38,271 nucleotides of DNA from Pseudomonadota bacterium (GCA_023430625.1 JAEZAA010000137.1:1-38271); one strand, 5' to 3'; shown: positions 1-7,873, counted from the first letter of the stretch. The notes: generated by a model not told the origin, from the letters alone. A program made the numbers and translations.

Positions 1-93
1 GTGCTAGATGATGGACGTGTCAGTATGGGGCAGGATGCAATTGGAATCGGTTCTGTCTTTCGCCCCTTTAAAGTGCGGCTGACTTTGGAATAG
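1..93 (+). CDS. C-terminal tail of an unidentified protein (partial)
   Basis: Frame 1 is open from the first base to a TAG at 91-93 and gives about 30 residues ending ...GSVFRPFKVRLTLE. The other two forward frames have stops within the first dozen bases. The alternating hydrophobic and charged residues look like a terminal beta strand. A perfect stem-loop begins seven bases after the stop, which fits the end of a transcription unit. I do not recognise the family. The fragment is too short to exclude chance, and the rest of the gene lies outside the window. Confidence 0.4.
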   Translation: MLDDGRVSMGQDAIGIGSVFRPFKVRLTLE

Positions 94-99
94 GGTAGG

Positions 100-126
100 C
101 TTGAAAGCTCTCTGACAGCTTTCAAG
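100..126 (+). terminator. Perfect 10-bp stem-loop after the partial gene
   Basis: CTTGAAAGCT and AGCTTTCAAG are exact reverse complements separated by a 7-nt loop. The structure starts 7 nt after the stop of the partial gene and lies 141 nt upstream of the smrA start. No T-run follows, so it may be a Rho-dependent or weak terminator, or an mRNA-stabilising hairpin. Confidence 0.5.
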
Positions 127-267
127 AACCGGTACTGCCAGTTTCTTGGTGCATGCCAGGATGACGGATTTGAATTGGGCATTTTTCTCCGATTGGGTAT
201 AGTAACCGGAACGACGGCTTCCTTGAGCAGTCACATTGGTCAAGTGCCACAGGTATTCGGAGGCCCC

Positions 268-852
268 ATGCAGAACGACGAGCATGATATCTTCCAGCAG
301 GAAATGCAGGGTGTCGAACAACTAAAACCCTCCGACACCGTCACCCTCAAACCTACCCCAGAACTCACCCCCGGCCACCTCGAGCGCCGCAGCGCTGCCA
401 TGCGCGAGTTCTTCCGTGATCAAAATCATCTCACCACTCAACCGGTAGAAATGCTCAAGAGCAACGACGTCCTGAGCTACAAGCGCTCGGGTATCCAGGA
501 TGGCGTGTTCCGCAAGCTGCGTCTGGGTCAGTATCAAATTGAGGCGCGTCTGGATTTGCATCGCAAAACTGTCGATGAAGCCCGAAGGGAGCTCTTCCAG
601 TTCATCCGCGACTGCAACAAGTACGACCTGCGCTCGGTCATCGTGCTGCACGGCAAAGGCGATCGTAATCAGAACCAGGAAGCGCTACTGAAGAGCTATG
701 TGGCGGCCTGGTTGCCGGAACTGCCGGAGGTGATGGCATTCCACAGTGCGCAAAAGCATCATGGCGGCACAGGTGCTGTCTACGTGATGTTGCGCAAGGG
801 CGAGCAGGCCAAGCAGGAAAACCGCGAGCGCCACGGCTTGCGCGGAATCTGA
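268..852 (+). CDS. smrA: SmrA-like Smr-domain DNA/RNA nuclease family protein
   Basis: The 194-residue product matches E. coli YdaL/SmrA along its length: an N-terminal helical part (MQNDEHDIFQQEM...), a central ...YKRSGIQDGVFRKLRLGQY block, then the Smr domain with the LDLHRKTVDEAR and VLHGKGDRNQN motifs and the C-terminal HHGGTGAVYVMLRKGEQAKQEN signature. Smr domains are known nicking or RNA endonuclease modules in MutS2 and related proteins. The role of the stand-alone SmrA class is not well defined. I chose ATG 268 because TCGGAGG lies just upstream and the SmrA family starts here. An in-frame ATG at 175 would add 31 residues without family support. The gene is alone on its strand segment, followed by a hairpin. 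Confidence 0.9.
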   Translation: MQNDEHDIFQQEMQGVEQLKPSDTVTLKPTPELTPGHLERRSAAMREFFRDQNHLTTQPVEMLKSNDVLSYKRSGIQDGVFRKLRLGQYQIEARLDLHRKTVDEARRELFQFIRDCNKYDLRSVIVLHGKGDRNQNQEALLKSYVAAWLPELPEVMAFHSAQKHHGGTGAVYVMLRKGEQAKQENRERHGLRGI

Positions 853-890
853 CTCCGTAAAGTTTCCCACTCGAAATTGTGAGCATTACT

Positions 891-912
891 TATGGCAACC
901 AGTGTTGCCATA
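891..912 (+). terminator. Perfect 9-bp hairpin between smrA and the small lipoprotein gene
   Basis: TATGGCAAC, loop CAGT, GTTGCCATA. The two arms are exact complements, 39 nt after the smrA stop. There is no T-tract, so the hairpin could be a terminator or processing site, or a dyad operator for the lipoprotein gene that starts 67 nt further on. Confidence 0.45.
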
Positions 913-978
913 TGGGACGGTGCTGCCTGCGTTGCTAAACTTCCTTCGTTTTTCTCATCAAGTGCTTTAGAGGTGTTT

Positions 979-1215
979 ATGAAATCTGTGTGCCAAATTG
1001 GGCTACTGACTGTCGGTTTGGTGGCTCTGGCTGGATGTGTCCAGGATGGCAAAATCGGTCAAACCAAAATCTGGGAAACGCCAGCGGAAACGACGGCGCC
1101 TAAGACTATCTGGCGTTCCGAAGATGGTTCGCAGCGCACACCGCCGTCGACGGTGTGGAAGCGGGCGGATGGATCGTCGGTGGTTGAACCGGACGAGCGC
1201 GACCGGCGGGATTAA
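979..1215 (+). CDS. Small repeat-containing lipoprotein, function unknown
   Basis: The 78-residue product begins MKSVCQIGLLTVGLVALAGC, a short basic start, a hydrophobic core and an LAGC lipobox, so it should be cut by signal peptidase II and acylated at Cys20. The mature part of about 58 residues is hydrophilic and holds three related units: TKIWETP, KTIWRSEDGSQRTPP and STVWKRADGSSVVEP. These have Trp followed by a DGS turn, and the tail is very charged (DERDRRD). AGAGGTG sits before ATG 979. An upstream in-frame ATG at 892 is rejected because it would bury the signal peptide and lies in a hairpin. I do not recognise the family. The MITE-like element lies directly downstream. Confidence 0.75.
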   Translation: MKSVCQIGLLTVGLVALAGCVQDGKIGQTKIWETPAETTAPKTIWRSEDGSQRTPPSTVWKRADGSSVVEPDERDRRD

Positions 1216-1237
1216 TCCGTCCTCATCTTAGGGCTTA

Positions 1238-1346
1238 GTAACTATCTCACAACCTACTGCACGGCTCCTGGGCTGCGTTGTCCTTGCGCTCCGGTGCTCA
1301 GTCCGCCTTGCCCAGAATCCGCTCGTAATGGTTGTGAGATAGTTAC
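1238..1346. mobile_element. 109-bp MITE-like element with 17-bp terminal inverted repeats
   Basis: The segment starts GTAACTATCTCACAACC and ends GGTTGTGAGATAGTTAC, exact reverse complements of 17 bp. TTA flanks both ends directly (1235-1237 and 1347-1349), as a 3-bp target duplication would. A wider direct repeat CTTAGGGC lies at 1227-1234 and 1346-1353. The interior carries no credible reading frame. This is the architecture of a non-autonomous transposon remnant or dispersed intergenic repeat. It fills most of the gap between the small lipoprotein gene and mtnB. The parental element cannot be named from one copy. A large regulatory or terminator stem is the alternative. Confidence 0.6.
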
Positions 1347-1428
1347 TTAGGGCGCGGCTTCCCGGCGCATCCCGCCATCGACGGCCGGGTGGCAACGCCT
1401 CTATAATGACCGGCTTTGACAGGAGGGG

Positions 1429-2061
1429 ATGCGCGTGTTCGACCAAGCCATTTTTGCTGTCCGGGCCCGGCAGATTATCGAGGCCGGCCAGTTTTTGTAT
1501 GGGCGTGGCTGGTCTCCGGCAACCAGCAGCAATTATTCCGCACGCATTGATGCTGATCATGTGGCGATCACTGTGTCCGGGCGCCATAAAGGGCAGCTCG
1601 GCGTCGACGATGTCATGGTCGTGGACCTGAACGGCCAGGCCGTGGGCACCCAGCGTCGCTCGTCGGCGGAAACCCTGCTGCACACTGTGATCTATCAGCT
1701 GTTCGATGGCGTGGGTGCGGTGCTGCATACCCATTCGGTCAATGCCACGGTGTTCAGTCGTCTGCTGGCGGATGAGCAGAGTGTGCGGTTTCGGGACTAC
1801 GAACTACAAAAAGCCTTTCCTGGCGTGCACAGTCATGAAGGGGAGCTGCAGGTGCCGATTTTCAACAACACCCAGGACATTCCAACTTTGGCGAAGATCA
1901 CGCAGGACTATATCCGCGAGAATCCCGAGACGCCCGGCTACCTGATTCGGGGCCATGGTCTGTATACCTGGGGCGAAACCATGGCGGATTGTCTGCGCCA
2001 TGTGGAGGCCATGGAGTTTCTGATTAACTGTGAAATGGAAATGATGAGGTTGAGCCGATGA
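1429..2061 (+). CDS. mtnB: Methylthioribulose-1-phosphate dehydratase MtnB
   Basis: This 210-residue cytosolic class II aldolase-family enzyme removes water from methylthioribulose-1-phosphate to give the diketone used by the next steps of methionine salvage. The sequence shows GWSPATSSNYSAR near the N-terminus, the HTHSVNATVFSR segment whose histidines bind zinc (about residues 100-111), and RGHGLYTWG with the third histidine. Length is normal for the family. AGGAGGGG lies immediately before ATG 1429. The stop overlaps the start of mtnD in ATGA, and mtnD overlaps mtnC in the same way, so the three genes form a translationally coupled operon. mtnA and mtnK, which act earlier in the pathway, are not in the window. 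Confidence 0.95.
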   Translation: MRVFDQAIFAVRARQIIEAGQFLYGRGWSPATSSNYSARIDADHVAITVSGRHKGQLGVDDVMVVDLNGQAVGTQRRSSAETLLHTVIYQLFDGVGAVLHTHSVNATVFSRLLADEQSVRFRDYELQKAFPGVHSHEGELQVPIFNNTQDIPTLAKITQDYIRENPETPGYLIRGHGLYTWGETMADCLRHVEAMEFLINCEMEMMRLSR

Positions 2062-2618
2062 GCACTCTGACCATCTTTCGTGAAAGCGAACCCACCACGC
2101 CCATGCTGGAGACCCAGGATGGCGAGGAGATCGCGCGTATCCTGCAGAGTGTGGGTGTGCGCTTCGAGCGCTGGCCCACCCGTCCATTGGCGGCTGACGC
2201 CAGCAATGAAGAGATTCTGGCCACCTATGCTGAGGAAGTGGAACGACTGAAGCAGGAAAACGGTTTTCAGACGGCGGACGTCATCAGTCTGAACCCGGAT
2301 CATCCGAGCCGCGAGGAGCTGCGCAAGAAGTTTCTGGACGAGCATCGTCACAGTGAAGATGAAGTGCGCTTCTTCGTGCGGGGGCAGGGGCTGTTCTATC
2401 TCCATATTGGCGACAAAATCTATGCGGTGCTGTGCCAGCAGCACGACCTGATCAGCGTGCCAAACGGCACCAAACACTGGTTCGACATGGGGCCTGAGCC
2501 TTGCTTTACCGCCATCCGTCTCTTTACCAATCCGGAAGGCTGGGTCGCTCAGTTCACTGGTGAAAATCTCGCATCCCAGGCGCCGCGTTACGAGCATTTG
2601 GCCGGGTCGGTGGCATGA
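2058..2618 (+). CDS. mtnD: Acireductone dioxygenase MtnD
   Basis: This 186-residue cupin enzyme oxidises 1,2-dihydroxy-3-keto-5-methylthiopentene. With iron it yields the 2-keto acid precursor of methionine plus formate. With nickel it gives an off-pathway product plus carbon monoxide. The metal site is visible: the EHRHSEDEVRFF motif supplies two His and one Glu, and KHWFDMG supplies the third His. The length is usual. The start ATG overlaps the mtnB stop (ATGA at 2058), and its own stop overlaps the mtnC start at 2615. That arrangement matches its place between dehydratase and enolase-phosphatase, though the reaction order is MtnB, MtnC, MtnD. Confidence 0.95.
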   Translation: MSTLTIFRESEPTTPMLETQDGEEIARILQSVGVRFERWPTRPLAADASNEEILATYAEEVERLKQENGFQTADVISLNPDHPSREELRKKFLDEHRHSEDEVRFFVRGQGLFYLHIGDKIYAVLCQQHDLISVPNGTKHWFDMGPEPCFTAIRLFTNPEGWVAQFTGENLASQAPRYEHLAGSVA

Positions 2619-3295
2619 TCCGCGCGATCCTGACCGACATTGAAGGTACCACCAGCAGCATCTCGTTCGTGCACGAGGTGCTGTTTCCCTATGCGGCGAG
2701 CCATCTGGCCGAGTTCGTGCGCAGCCGGCGAGGCGATTCGGAGGTAGAGGCTCAGTTGCAGGAGGTGGCAAAACTTAGCGGTGTTCCTGTTGAGGAGACC
2801 GATACGCTGATTGACCAACTGCAATCCTGGATTCGTGAAGATCGCAAGATCACGCCGCTCAAGACGTTGCAGGGCATGATCTGGAAGCACGGGTATGAGC
2901 AGGGCCACTTCAAGGGCCATGTCTATCCGGATGCGGTCGAGCACCTGCGGCGCTGGCACGCGGACGGCCTACAGCTTTACGTGTATTCCTCCGGCTCAGT
3001 CCAAGCGCAGAAGTTGATCTTCGGGTATACCGAGTATGGTGACCTGACGCCGTTGTTCAGTGGCTATTTCGACACTAACATTGGTGGCAAGCGGGAAGCC
3101 GATGCCTACCGCCGCATCCTTGCTCAGATTGGTATGCCCGGCGATCAGGTGTTGTTTCTCTCCGATATTGAGGAAGAGTTGCAAGCTGCTCAGGCGGCAG
3201 GGCTCCAGGTGTACTGGCTGGTGCGGCAGGGCGAGAAGCCCGATGCGGCTCCCTTTCCGGTTGCGGTGGACTTCTCGGCTATTCGTTTTGCCTGA
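2615..3295 (+). CDS. mtnC: Enolase-phosphatase E1 MtnC
   Basis: This 226-residue HAD-superfamily enzyme both enolises and dephosphorylates 2,3-diketo-5-methylthiopentyl-1-phosphate to acireductone. HAD motif I reads LTDIEGTTSSISFVHE, where the family has DxEGT. Motif II is the YSSGSVQAQ segment, and the C-terminal acidic motif is FLSDIEEELQAA. These are the characteristic E1 versions rather than those of generic HAD phosphatases. It is the last gene of the mtnBDC operon and overlaps mtnD by ATGA. A 47-nt gap separates it from the permease gene, so read-through to that gene is possible. Confidence 0.95.
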   Translation: MIRAILTDIEGTTSSISFVHEVLFPYAASHLAEFVRSRRGDSEVEAQLQEVAKLSGVPVEETDTLIDQLQSWIREDRKITPLKTLQGMIWKHGYEQGHFKGHVYPDAVEHLRRWHADGLQLYVYSSGSVQAQKLIFGYTEYGDLTPLFSGYFDTNIGGKREADAYRRILAQIGMPGDQVLFLSDIEEELQAAQAAGLQVYWLVRQGEKPDAAPFPVAVDFSAIRFA

Positions 3296-3342
3296 CGGTC
3301 CGTTTCGCCTGAAATAACAGCTTTCCTCAAGATGGATAGGGA

Positions 3343-4407
3343 ATGGAGCCCAAGCATCAAGATCGAGCGTTCCTGGCATCTCTGGTGGTTGTCACGATCC
3401 TTTTTGCGCTCGTTCTACGCCCCTTCTTTGGATCTATTTTCTGGGCCGGTCTCCTGGCCCTGATTTTCTTCCCCGTGCAGCGTCGCCTGCTGACGTGGAT
3501 GCCGAAACGCCCCAACTTTGTTGCTCTTCTGACGCTGATTGCCAGTCTGCTCGTTGTTGTCATTCCCCTCTTTTTCCTGATCAGTGGCGTGGCACAGGAG
3601 GGTACCCGGCTGTACGAGCGGATTGAAAGTGGTCAGATCCGGTTCGACGGATTCTTCGAAAGAGTGCGTCAGTCATTGCCGGAGTTGGAGCGGCTGCTGG
3701 GGCGGTTCGGGATGAATTTCGAACAGGTGCGCGAGCGGATTTCTGAGGGCGCACTCAGTGGCAGTCAGTTTTTAGCCACCCAGGCGGTCAGTATTGGCCA
3801 GGGGACCATCCGCTTCACCCTGAGCTTCATGTTAATGCTTTATCTGCTGTTCTTTTTTCTGCGGGATGGCGAGCGCCTCATCGAACTCCTGATCCGGGCT
3901 CTGCCGCTGGGCGACCGGCGCGAGCGTCTGCTGTTTCGCCGATTTTCCGAAGTGGCCCACGCGACGATCAAGGGAAATCTGATTGTCGCGATCGTGCAGG
4001 GTGCCTTGGGCGCTCTGATCTTTTGGATCCTAGGCGTGGAGGGGGTTGTACTCTGGGGCGTTGTCATGACCGTGCTGTCCATGTTGCCGGTGGTGGGCTC
4101 CTTTATGGTGTGGGGGCCGGTCGGGATTTATTTTCTGGTCAATGGCGATGTGTTTCGTGGCGTGGTCATGCTGGCGTTTGGGACGCTGGTAATCAGCGTG
4201 GTGGACAACATTTTGCGTCCGATCCTGGTGAGTCGCGACACCCAAATGCCGGATTACATCGTATTGCTCTCGACACTTGGCGGCATTGCACTTTACGGTA
4301 TCAACGGCTTTGTGATCGGTCCAGCGGTGGCCACCTTATTCATTGCTTTTTGGCAGATTTTTATTCGCGAGTTTCATCCCAGCGTTCCGCCATCGTCGCA
4401 GGTTTAG
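3343..4407 (+). CDS. AI-2E family transporter (PerM/YdiK-type membrane protein)
   Basis: The 354-residue integral membrane protein has the AI-2E (UPF0118) layout: two N-terminal transmembrane segments (about residues 12-42), a third at about 61-85, a soluble middle of about 65 residues with amphipathic helices (RLYERIESG...RISEGALSG), then several further segments from about residue 150. The conserved ...PVVGSFMVWGPVGIY and DNILRPILVSRDTQMPD motifs and the following GGIALYGINGFVIGPAVATL are typical. Family members export or take up various small molecules or ions, so the autoinducer-2 name should not be taken literally. GATAGGGA lies before ATG 3343. It follows mtnC on the same strand but no functional link is evident. 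Confidence 0.9.
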   Translation: MEPKHQDRAFLASLVVVTILFALVLRPFFGSIFWAGLLALIFFPVQRRLLTWMPKRPNFVALLTLIASLLVVVIPLFFLISGVAQEGTRLYERIESGQIRFDGFFERVRQSLPELERLLGRFGMNFEQVRERISEGALSGSQFLATQAVSIGQGTIRFTLSFMLMLYLLFFFLRDGERLIELLIRALPLGDRRERLLFRRFSEVAHATIKGNLIVAIVQGALGALIFWILGVEGVVLWGVVMTVLSMLPVVGSFMVWGPVGIYFLVNGDVFRGVVMLAFGTLVISVVDNILRPILVSRDTQMPDYIVLLSTLGGIALYGINGFVIGPAVATLFIAFWQIFIREFHPSVPPSSQV

Positions 4408-4626
4408 GTCTCTATTAAGCGGTGCTCATGCGGATCAGGTTTGAGCGTATTAGTGATGCCGTACAGAGGATTCAAAGGGTCGCGTAGTGGCGACAGATTT
4501 TGTGGCTTTACCCTAGCCAAGCTGGATCGATTTTGTTAACCTTCCGCGCCAGTTGAATGGAATCTATGCCCTGCGGTGCGTACGTCGATCGTGCATGATG
4601 TGGTGGCAGACTAGGACGTTAAGATC

Positions 4627-5913
4627 ATGGAATTGATGCTTACAGTCACCAACCCTCCCGCCTCGGATCCTACCTTTGCAGCCAGCCATCGCTTTAAGCA
4701 GGCCGGCGGCGCTATTGGTCGTGGTGCACATTGTACCTGGCAACTGCCGGACGCCTCGCGCAGACTCTCTAATCAGCATGCGCAGATCGGTTTTGAAGAT
4801 GGCGCCTTTTTCATCGAAGACCTCAGTACCAATGGTTTGTTCGTCAACCATGCCTCGACCGCGCTAGGCAAGGGCAACCGCCATGTCATTCGCGACGCGG
4901 ATGAATTTATGATGGGGCCGTTTCTGCTGCGCGCTCATCTCTGGGCACAGGCTGAAGAGCAGATCGGCCTGCCTGCTTCCATTGCCAGCTTTTTTGATGA
5001 GTTGGAAAGCGCTCCGACTGGTGCCGGACATCGTGAACTGGCCGATCAATTAGCCATTACTCCCCCCGAGAAAGTGACTTCACAGCTGCCGCCCGAGGAT
5101 GAGCTGGAGCGTGAGCTGGAAGCCCTGGCATGGGCATTGGACGCGGTTGATGTGCCGAATCTGGTGGTGCCTCATGCCGCGGCCAAGCGAGAGCGGCAGG
5201 CGCAAGTTCTGGATTTTCAGCAGGAATCGCCCGTGGCGCAACCTCCTACAAAGCAGGCATCCTCCTTCGATCCGCAGACTGACCGGATGAGCCAAGCGGC
5301 GCAGCCGCGCCGCACTGCTCAGTCAGATCAGGAGGCTTTGCGGGAGTTTTTGCGAGCCCTGGGGCTTAATCGGGACAGCATTCCCGAGGGGGCGTTGGAG
5401 CCCTTGCTGCAGGGTTGTGCCCAGTTACTCCGGGGCAGCCTCAAGGCGGTTATGGAATTGCTGGCGGTTCGTACAGAGCAGAAAAACCGGTACCACCTTG
5501 GTCTGACATTGATTCAGCGCCAGGAAAACAATCCTTTGAAGTATTGCGTCAATGAACTGCAGGCCATCAAGCAGTTGCTGGTTGATCCGCAGCCGGAATG
5601 TTTGCCTGCTGCACAGGCACTCGCTCAGGCCACGAGCGATCTGGTCGGACACAGCCAGGCGATGGAGGCGGCTTATCAGGACTTGATCCGCGAGGTTGTC
5701 CAGTTCGTCGCCGGTGAAGAAATGGCGGAAGAGGCGGAGGCCGCACGCCGTGGCTGGATGGACCGCCGTGCCCAGAAGCGGGCCCTGCAGAAGCGCCTGA
5801 CGACGCTGTGTGATGAGGAAGTGCTACGCCGGGAGTTCTTTGAGCATCGGTTTGCCAAGCTCTACCAAGGTGCACTGTCGAGCACGGAGACACATGGGGA
5901 GGGTGGGCGATGA
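4627..5913 (+). CDS. tagH: Type VI secretion FHA-domain protein TagH (Fha)
   Basis: The 428-residue cytosolic protein starts with a forkhead-associated domain (about residues 8-105): GGAIGRGAHCTWQLPD, the RLSNQHAQI segment and DLSTNGLFVN hold the usual phosphothreonine-binding Arg, Ser, His and Asn. A low-complexity linker (about 130-230) leads to the C-terminal type VI FHA-associated domain (about 230-420) with many Ala, Glu and Arg residues. In known systems Fha reads a phosphothreonine made by PpkA and promotes assembly of the secretion machine. It heads the tagH-tssJ-K-L-M-pppA-ppkA-hcp run, after a 219-bp gap in which I see no convincing promoter. Its stop overlaps the tssJ start in ATGA. 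Confidence 0.93.
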   Translation: MELMLTVTNPPASDPTFAASHRFKQAGGAIGRGAHCTWQLPDASRRLSNQHAQIGFEDGAFFIEDLSTNGLFVNHASTALGKGNRHVIRDADEFMMGPFLLRAHLWAQAEEQIGLPASIASFFDELESAPTGAGHRELADQLAITPPEKVTSQLPPEDELERELEALAWALDAVDVPNLVVPHAAAKRERQAQVLDFQQESPVAQPPTKQASSFDPQTDRMSQAAQPRRTAQSDQEALREFLRALGLNRDSIPEGALEPLLQGCAQLLRGSLKAVMELLAVRTEQKNRYHLGLTLIQRQENNPLKYCVNELQAIKQLLVDPQPECLPAAQALAQATSDLVGHSQAMEAAYQDLIREVVQFVAGEEMAEEAEAARRGWMDRRAQKRALQKRLTTLCDEEVLRREFFEHRFAKLYQGALSSTETHGEGGR

Positions 5914-6389
5914 GTTTCACTGCTGTCATGCCCACAATGAGGCGGGCGCTGCTCCTTCTGGCTCTCAGTGTCCTGGGATTATCCGGCTGTGCCAGTTGGT
6001 TCCAGTCTGATCTCACCAAACTCGACCTGCGCCTGACGGCGGCGTCGGATCTGAATCCTGATCTGGCGGGCAGACCGTCGCCGCTGGTGGTGCGCATCTA
6101 TGAGTTGAAGGCACCGGCAATTTTCCAAAATGCCGACTTTTTCAGTCTCTACGAATTTGATCAGCAGACCCTCGGTATGGATCTGGTGAATTCGGAGGAG
6201 ATGCTGCTGACACCAGGTCAGCAAACCGATGTGCAGGCTGCCTTGTCCGCTGACACCAATTACATCGCGGTAATTGCAGCCTATCGGGACATCGAACGCA
6301 GTAACTGGCGCTATGTAATGCCGATTGCCCTGCAAGAGAAGAATCGCAAGACCCTGGTGTTTCAGGCTCAAGGTATTCTGGAAAAATAA
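5910..6389 (+). CDS. tssJ: Type VI secretion outer-membrane lipoprotein TssJ
   Basis: The 159-residue protein has basic residues (MRR), a leucine-rich core and the LSGC lipobox, giving Cys27 as the acylated first mature residue. The mature domain has the TssJ beta-sandwich pattern: LDLRLTAASDLNPDLAGRPSPLVVRIYELKAPAIFQNADFFSLY, split by the variable loop that binds the TssM tail, and ...NWRYVMPIALQEKNRKTLVF. It anchors the TssJLM trans-envelope complex in the outer membrane. ATG 5910 has GGGAGGG upstream and overlaps the tagH stop. The later Met10 (5937) gives a tighter signal peptide but lacks a ribosome site. Two hairpins separate it from tssK. Confidence 0.93.
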   Translation: MSFTAVMPTMRRALLLLALSVLGLSGCASWFQSDLTKLDLRLTAASDLNPDLAGRPSPLVVRIYELKAPAIFQNADFFSLYEFDQQTLGMDLVNSEEMLLTPGQQTDVQAALSADTNYIAVIAAYRDIERSNWRYVMPIALQEKNRKTLVFQAQGILEK

Positions 6390-6409
6390 GGTTCAAAGGG
6401 ATTTGAACC
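6390..6409 (+). terminator. Hairpin directly after tssJ
   Basis: GGTTCAAA, loop GGGA, TTTGAACC: a perfect 8-bp stem starting on the base after the tssJ stop. There is no T-tract. Since tssK follows on the same strand, this is more likely an mRNA processing or stability element, or a partial terminator, than a full stop. Confidence 0.45.
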
Positions 6410-6420
6410 ACCTGACCCAT

Positions 6421-6444
6421 CGCACCGCTTAAGTTGGTGCGGTG
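6421..6444 (+). terminator. Second hairpin in the tssJ-tssK gap
   Basis: CGCACC and GGTGCG pair around a 9-nt loop. A shifted pairing, CACCGC with GCGGTG, is also possible, so two alternative stems compete. Together with the stem at 6390-6409 it fills the first half of the 138-bp gap, the longest inside tssJ-ppkA. Confidence 0.4.
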
Positions 6445-6527
6445 TCATGTCGGGACTATCTGTCTGGTTGTATTGAAGTGCGCTGTTGTTGAAAGAGTGC
6501 ACGCGAGAGCCCGCATAGGTTAAAGCC

Positions 6528-7850
6528 ATGGAAAAGGTAATTTGGAGCGAAGGTCTCTTCCTCCGACCACAGCATTTGCAACAGCAGGACCGTTATGTCG
6601 ATTTTCAGATTCGGCGGCGCCTGCAACTTCTGATGCCCTACGGCTGGGGATTCAGCCAGCTGGAGCTCGACGAAACCCTGCTGGCGTTGGGAAAAATCGC
6701 GGTGGTGCGGGCTGCCGGGCTTCTGCCGGACGCAACCTTGTTCGATCTGCCTGATGATCCGGATACGGTTCTCGTCATTGAACGGGATCTTGAGGAGGGC
6801 GACCGGATTTTTCTCGTGGTGCCCGCGCTGGTGAAAGGCAGCATTGAAAGCCATGAGGACAGCGACGAGGGGCATCGGGCCCGTTATCGCGTCAGTGTGC
6901 AGGAAATTGCCAACAGCCATGGGTCGGATCTGCGCGCCGTGTCGATTGCCACCGGACGGCTGCGGGCGAGACTGGTAACCGAGCGGCAGCTGGCGGCGGG
7001 CGACGTTGCCATGCCGGTCGCCCAAATTCAGGAGCGCAAGCCCGACGGGCGCCTGGTATTGTCACGGGAGTTCCTGCCACCGCTCCTGTCCTTGGCGACG
7101 GCCCCGCTGCTTCAGCGTCAGGGGCGCGAAATCCTGAATCTAGTACAGAATCGTGCGCGGGCCTTGGCCGAGCGTTTACAGGGCGCGCGTGGCGGATCGG
7201 TCTCAAGTGTTGCCGATCTGCTGCTGTTGCAGGCCCTGAACCGGCATCAGTCCGTGCTGGGCCTGGCGCTGGGACAGCCGCAGTTACATCCCTATCAGCT
7301 GTATCAGCAACTGGTTGAGCTGTATGGCGACTTGGCTGCTCTCTGTCAGACTTCTCGCCTCGCCGAAGCCTGCGTGCCGTATGACCACAATGACGCAGCA
7401 CCCGGCTTTGGAAATCTTTTCGCCACCTTGCGTGGGCTGCTGACCCAGGTATTCGAGCAAAGCGCAGTCAGCCTGCCGCTGCATCGTCGCAAATTCGGAC
7501 TCTCCGTCGTGCCGTTGGCGGACATGAGTCTGCTCCGCAACAGCGACTTTATCATCGCAATCAAGGCGGACCTGCCGGAAGATCATCTGATCAAGCTGGC
7601 GCCGGCGCGCATCAAGGTCGGCAGCGTCGGCCGGGTGCGGGACATCATCAACTTGCAGTTACCGGGTTGCAAGCTGACCCCCATGGCAACCGCTCCCAGA
7701 CAGCTGCCGTATCACGCTGGTTACTGCTACTTCAAACTCGACGCGCAACGGGATCTCTGGGCTGACGTAGAGCAGAGCGGCGGATTCGCGATTCACGTGT
7801 CCGGCGAGATCGCAGGACTTGAAATGGAATTCTGGTCGCTGAAGCGCTGA
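6528..7850 (+). CDS. tssK: Type VI secretion baseplate protein TssK
   Basis: The 440-residue product opens with the TssK signature KVIWSEGLFLRPQHLQQQDRY and contains GWGFSQLELDE and FDLPDDPD, followed by the middle helical region and the C-terminal domain with KFGLSVVPLADMSLLRNSDFIIAIKADLPEDHLIKLAPARIKVGS. TssK trimers connect the baseplate to the cytosolic parts of TssL and TssM. The length fits the family (about 440-450). ATG 6528 follows the two hairpins of the tssJ-tssK gap. tssL follows 23 nt downstream. Confidence 0.95.
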   Translation: MEKVIWSEGLFLRPQHLQQQDRYVDFQIRRRLQLLMPYGWGFSQLELDETLLALGKIAVVRAAGLLPDATLFDLPDDPDTVLVIERDLEEGDRIFLVVPALVKGSIESHEDSDEGHRARYRVSVQEIANSHGSDLRAVSIATGRLRARLVTERQLAAGDVAMPVAQIQERKPDGRLVLSREFLPPLLSLATAPLLQRQGREILNLVQNRARALAERLQGARGGSVSSVADLLLLQALNRHQSVLGLALGQPQLHPYQLYQQLVELYGDLAALCQTSRLAEACVPYDHNDAAPGFGNLFATLRGLLTQVFEQSAVSLPLHRRKFGLSVVPLADMSLLRNSDFIIAIKADLPEDHLIKLAPARIKVGSVGRVRDIINLQLPGCKLTPMATAPRQLPYHAGYCYFKLDAQRDLWADVEQSGGFAIHVSGEIAGLEMEFWSLKR

Positions 7851-7873
7851 AAGTAACTGAGAGTATTTGGGCC

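Noticed and set aside
1235..1349. The 17-bp inverted repeat as an intrinsic terminator of the lipoprotein gene
   Set aside because: The arms are 75 bp apart and no T-tract follows. The short target-like flanks fit a mobile element better, though an effect on transcription is possible.
4408..4626. Possible sigma-54 or sigma-70 promoter before tagH
   Set aside because: Checked for TGGCA-N7-TGC and TTGACA/TATAAT pairs. Only weak partial matches (TTGAGC then TACAGA with 15 bp) were found, not enough to annotate.
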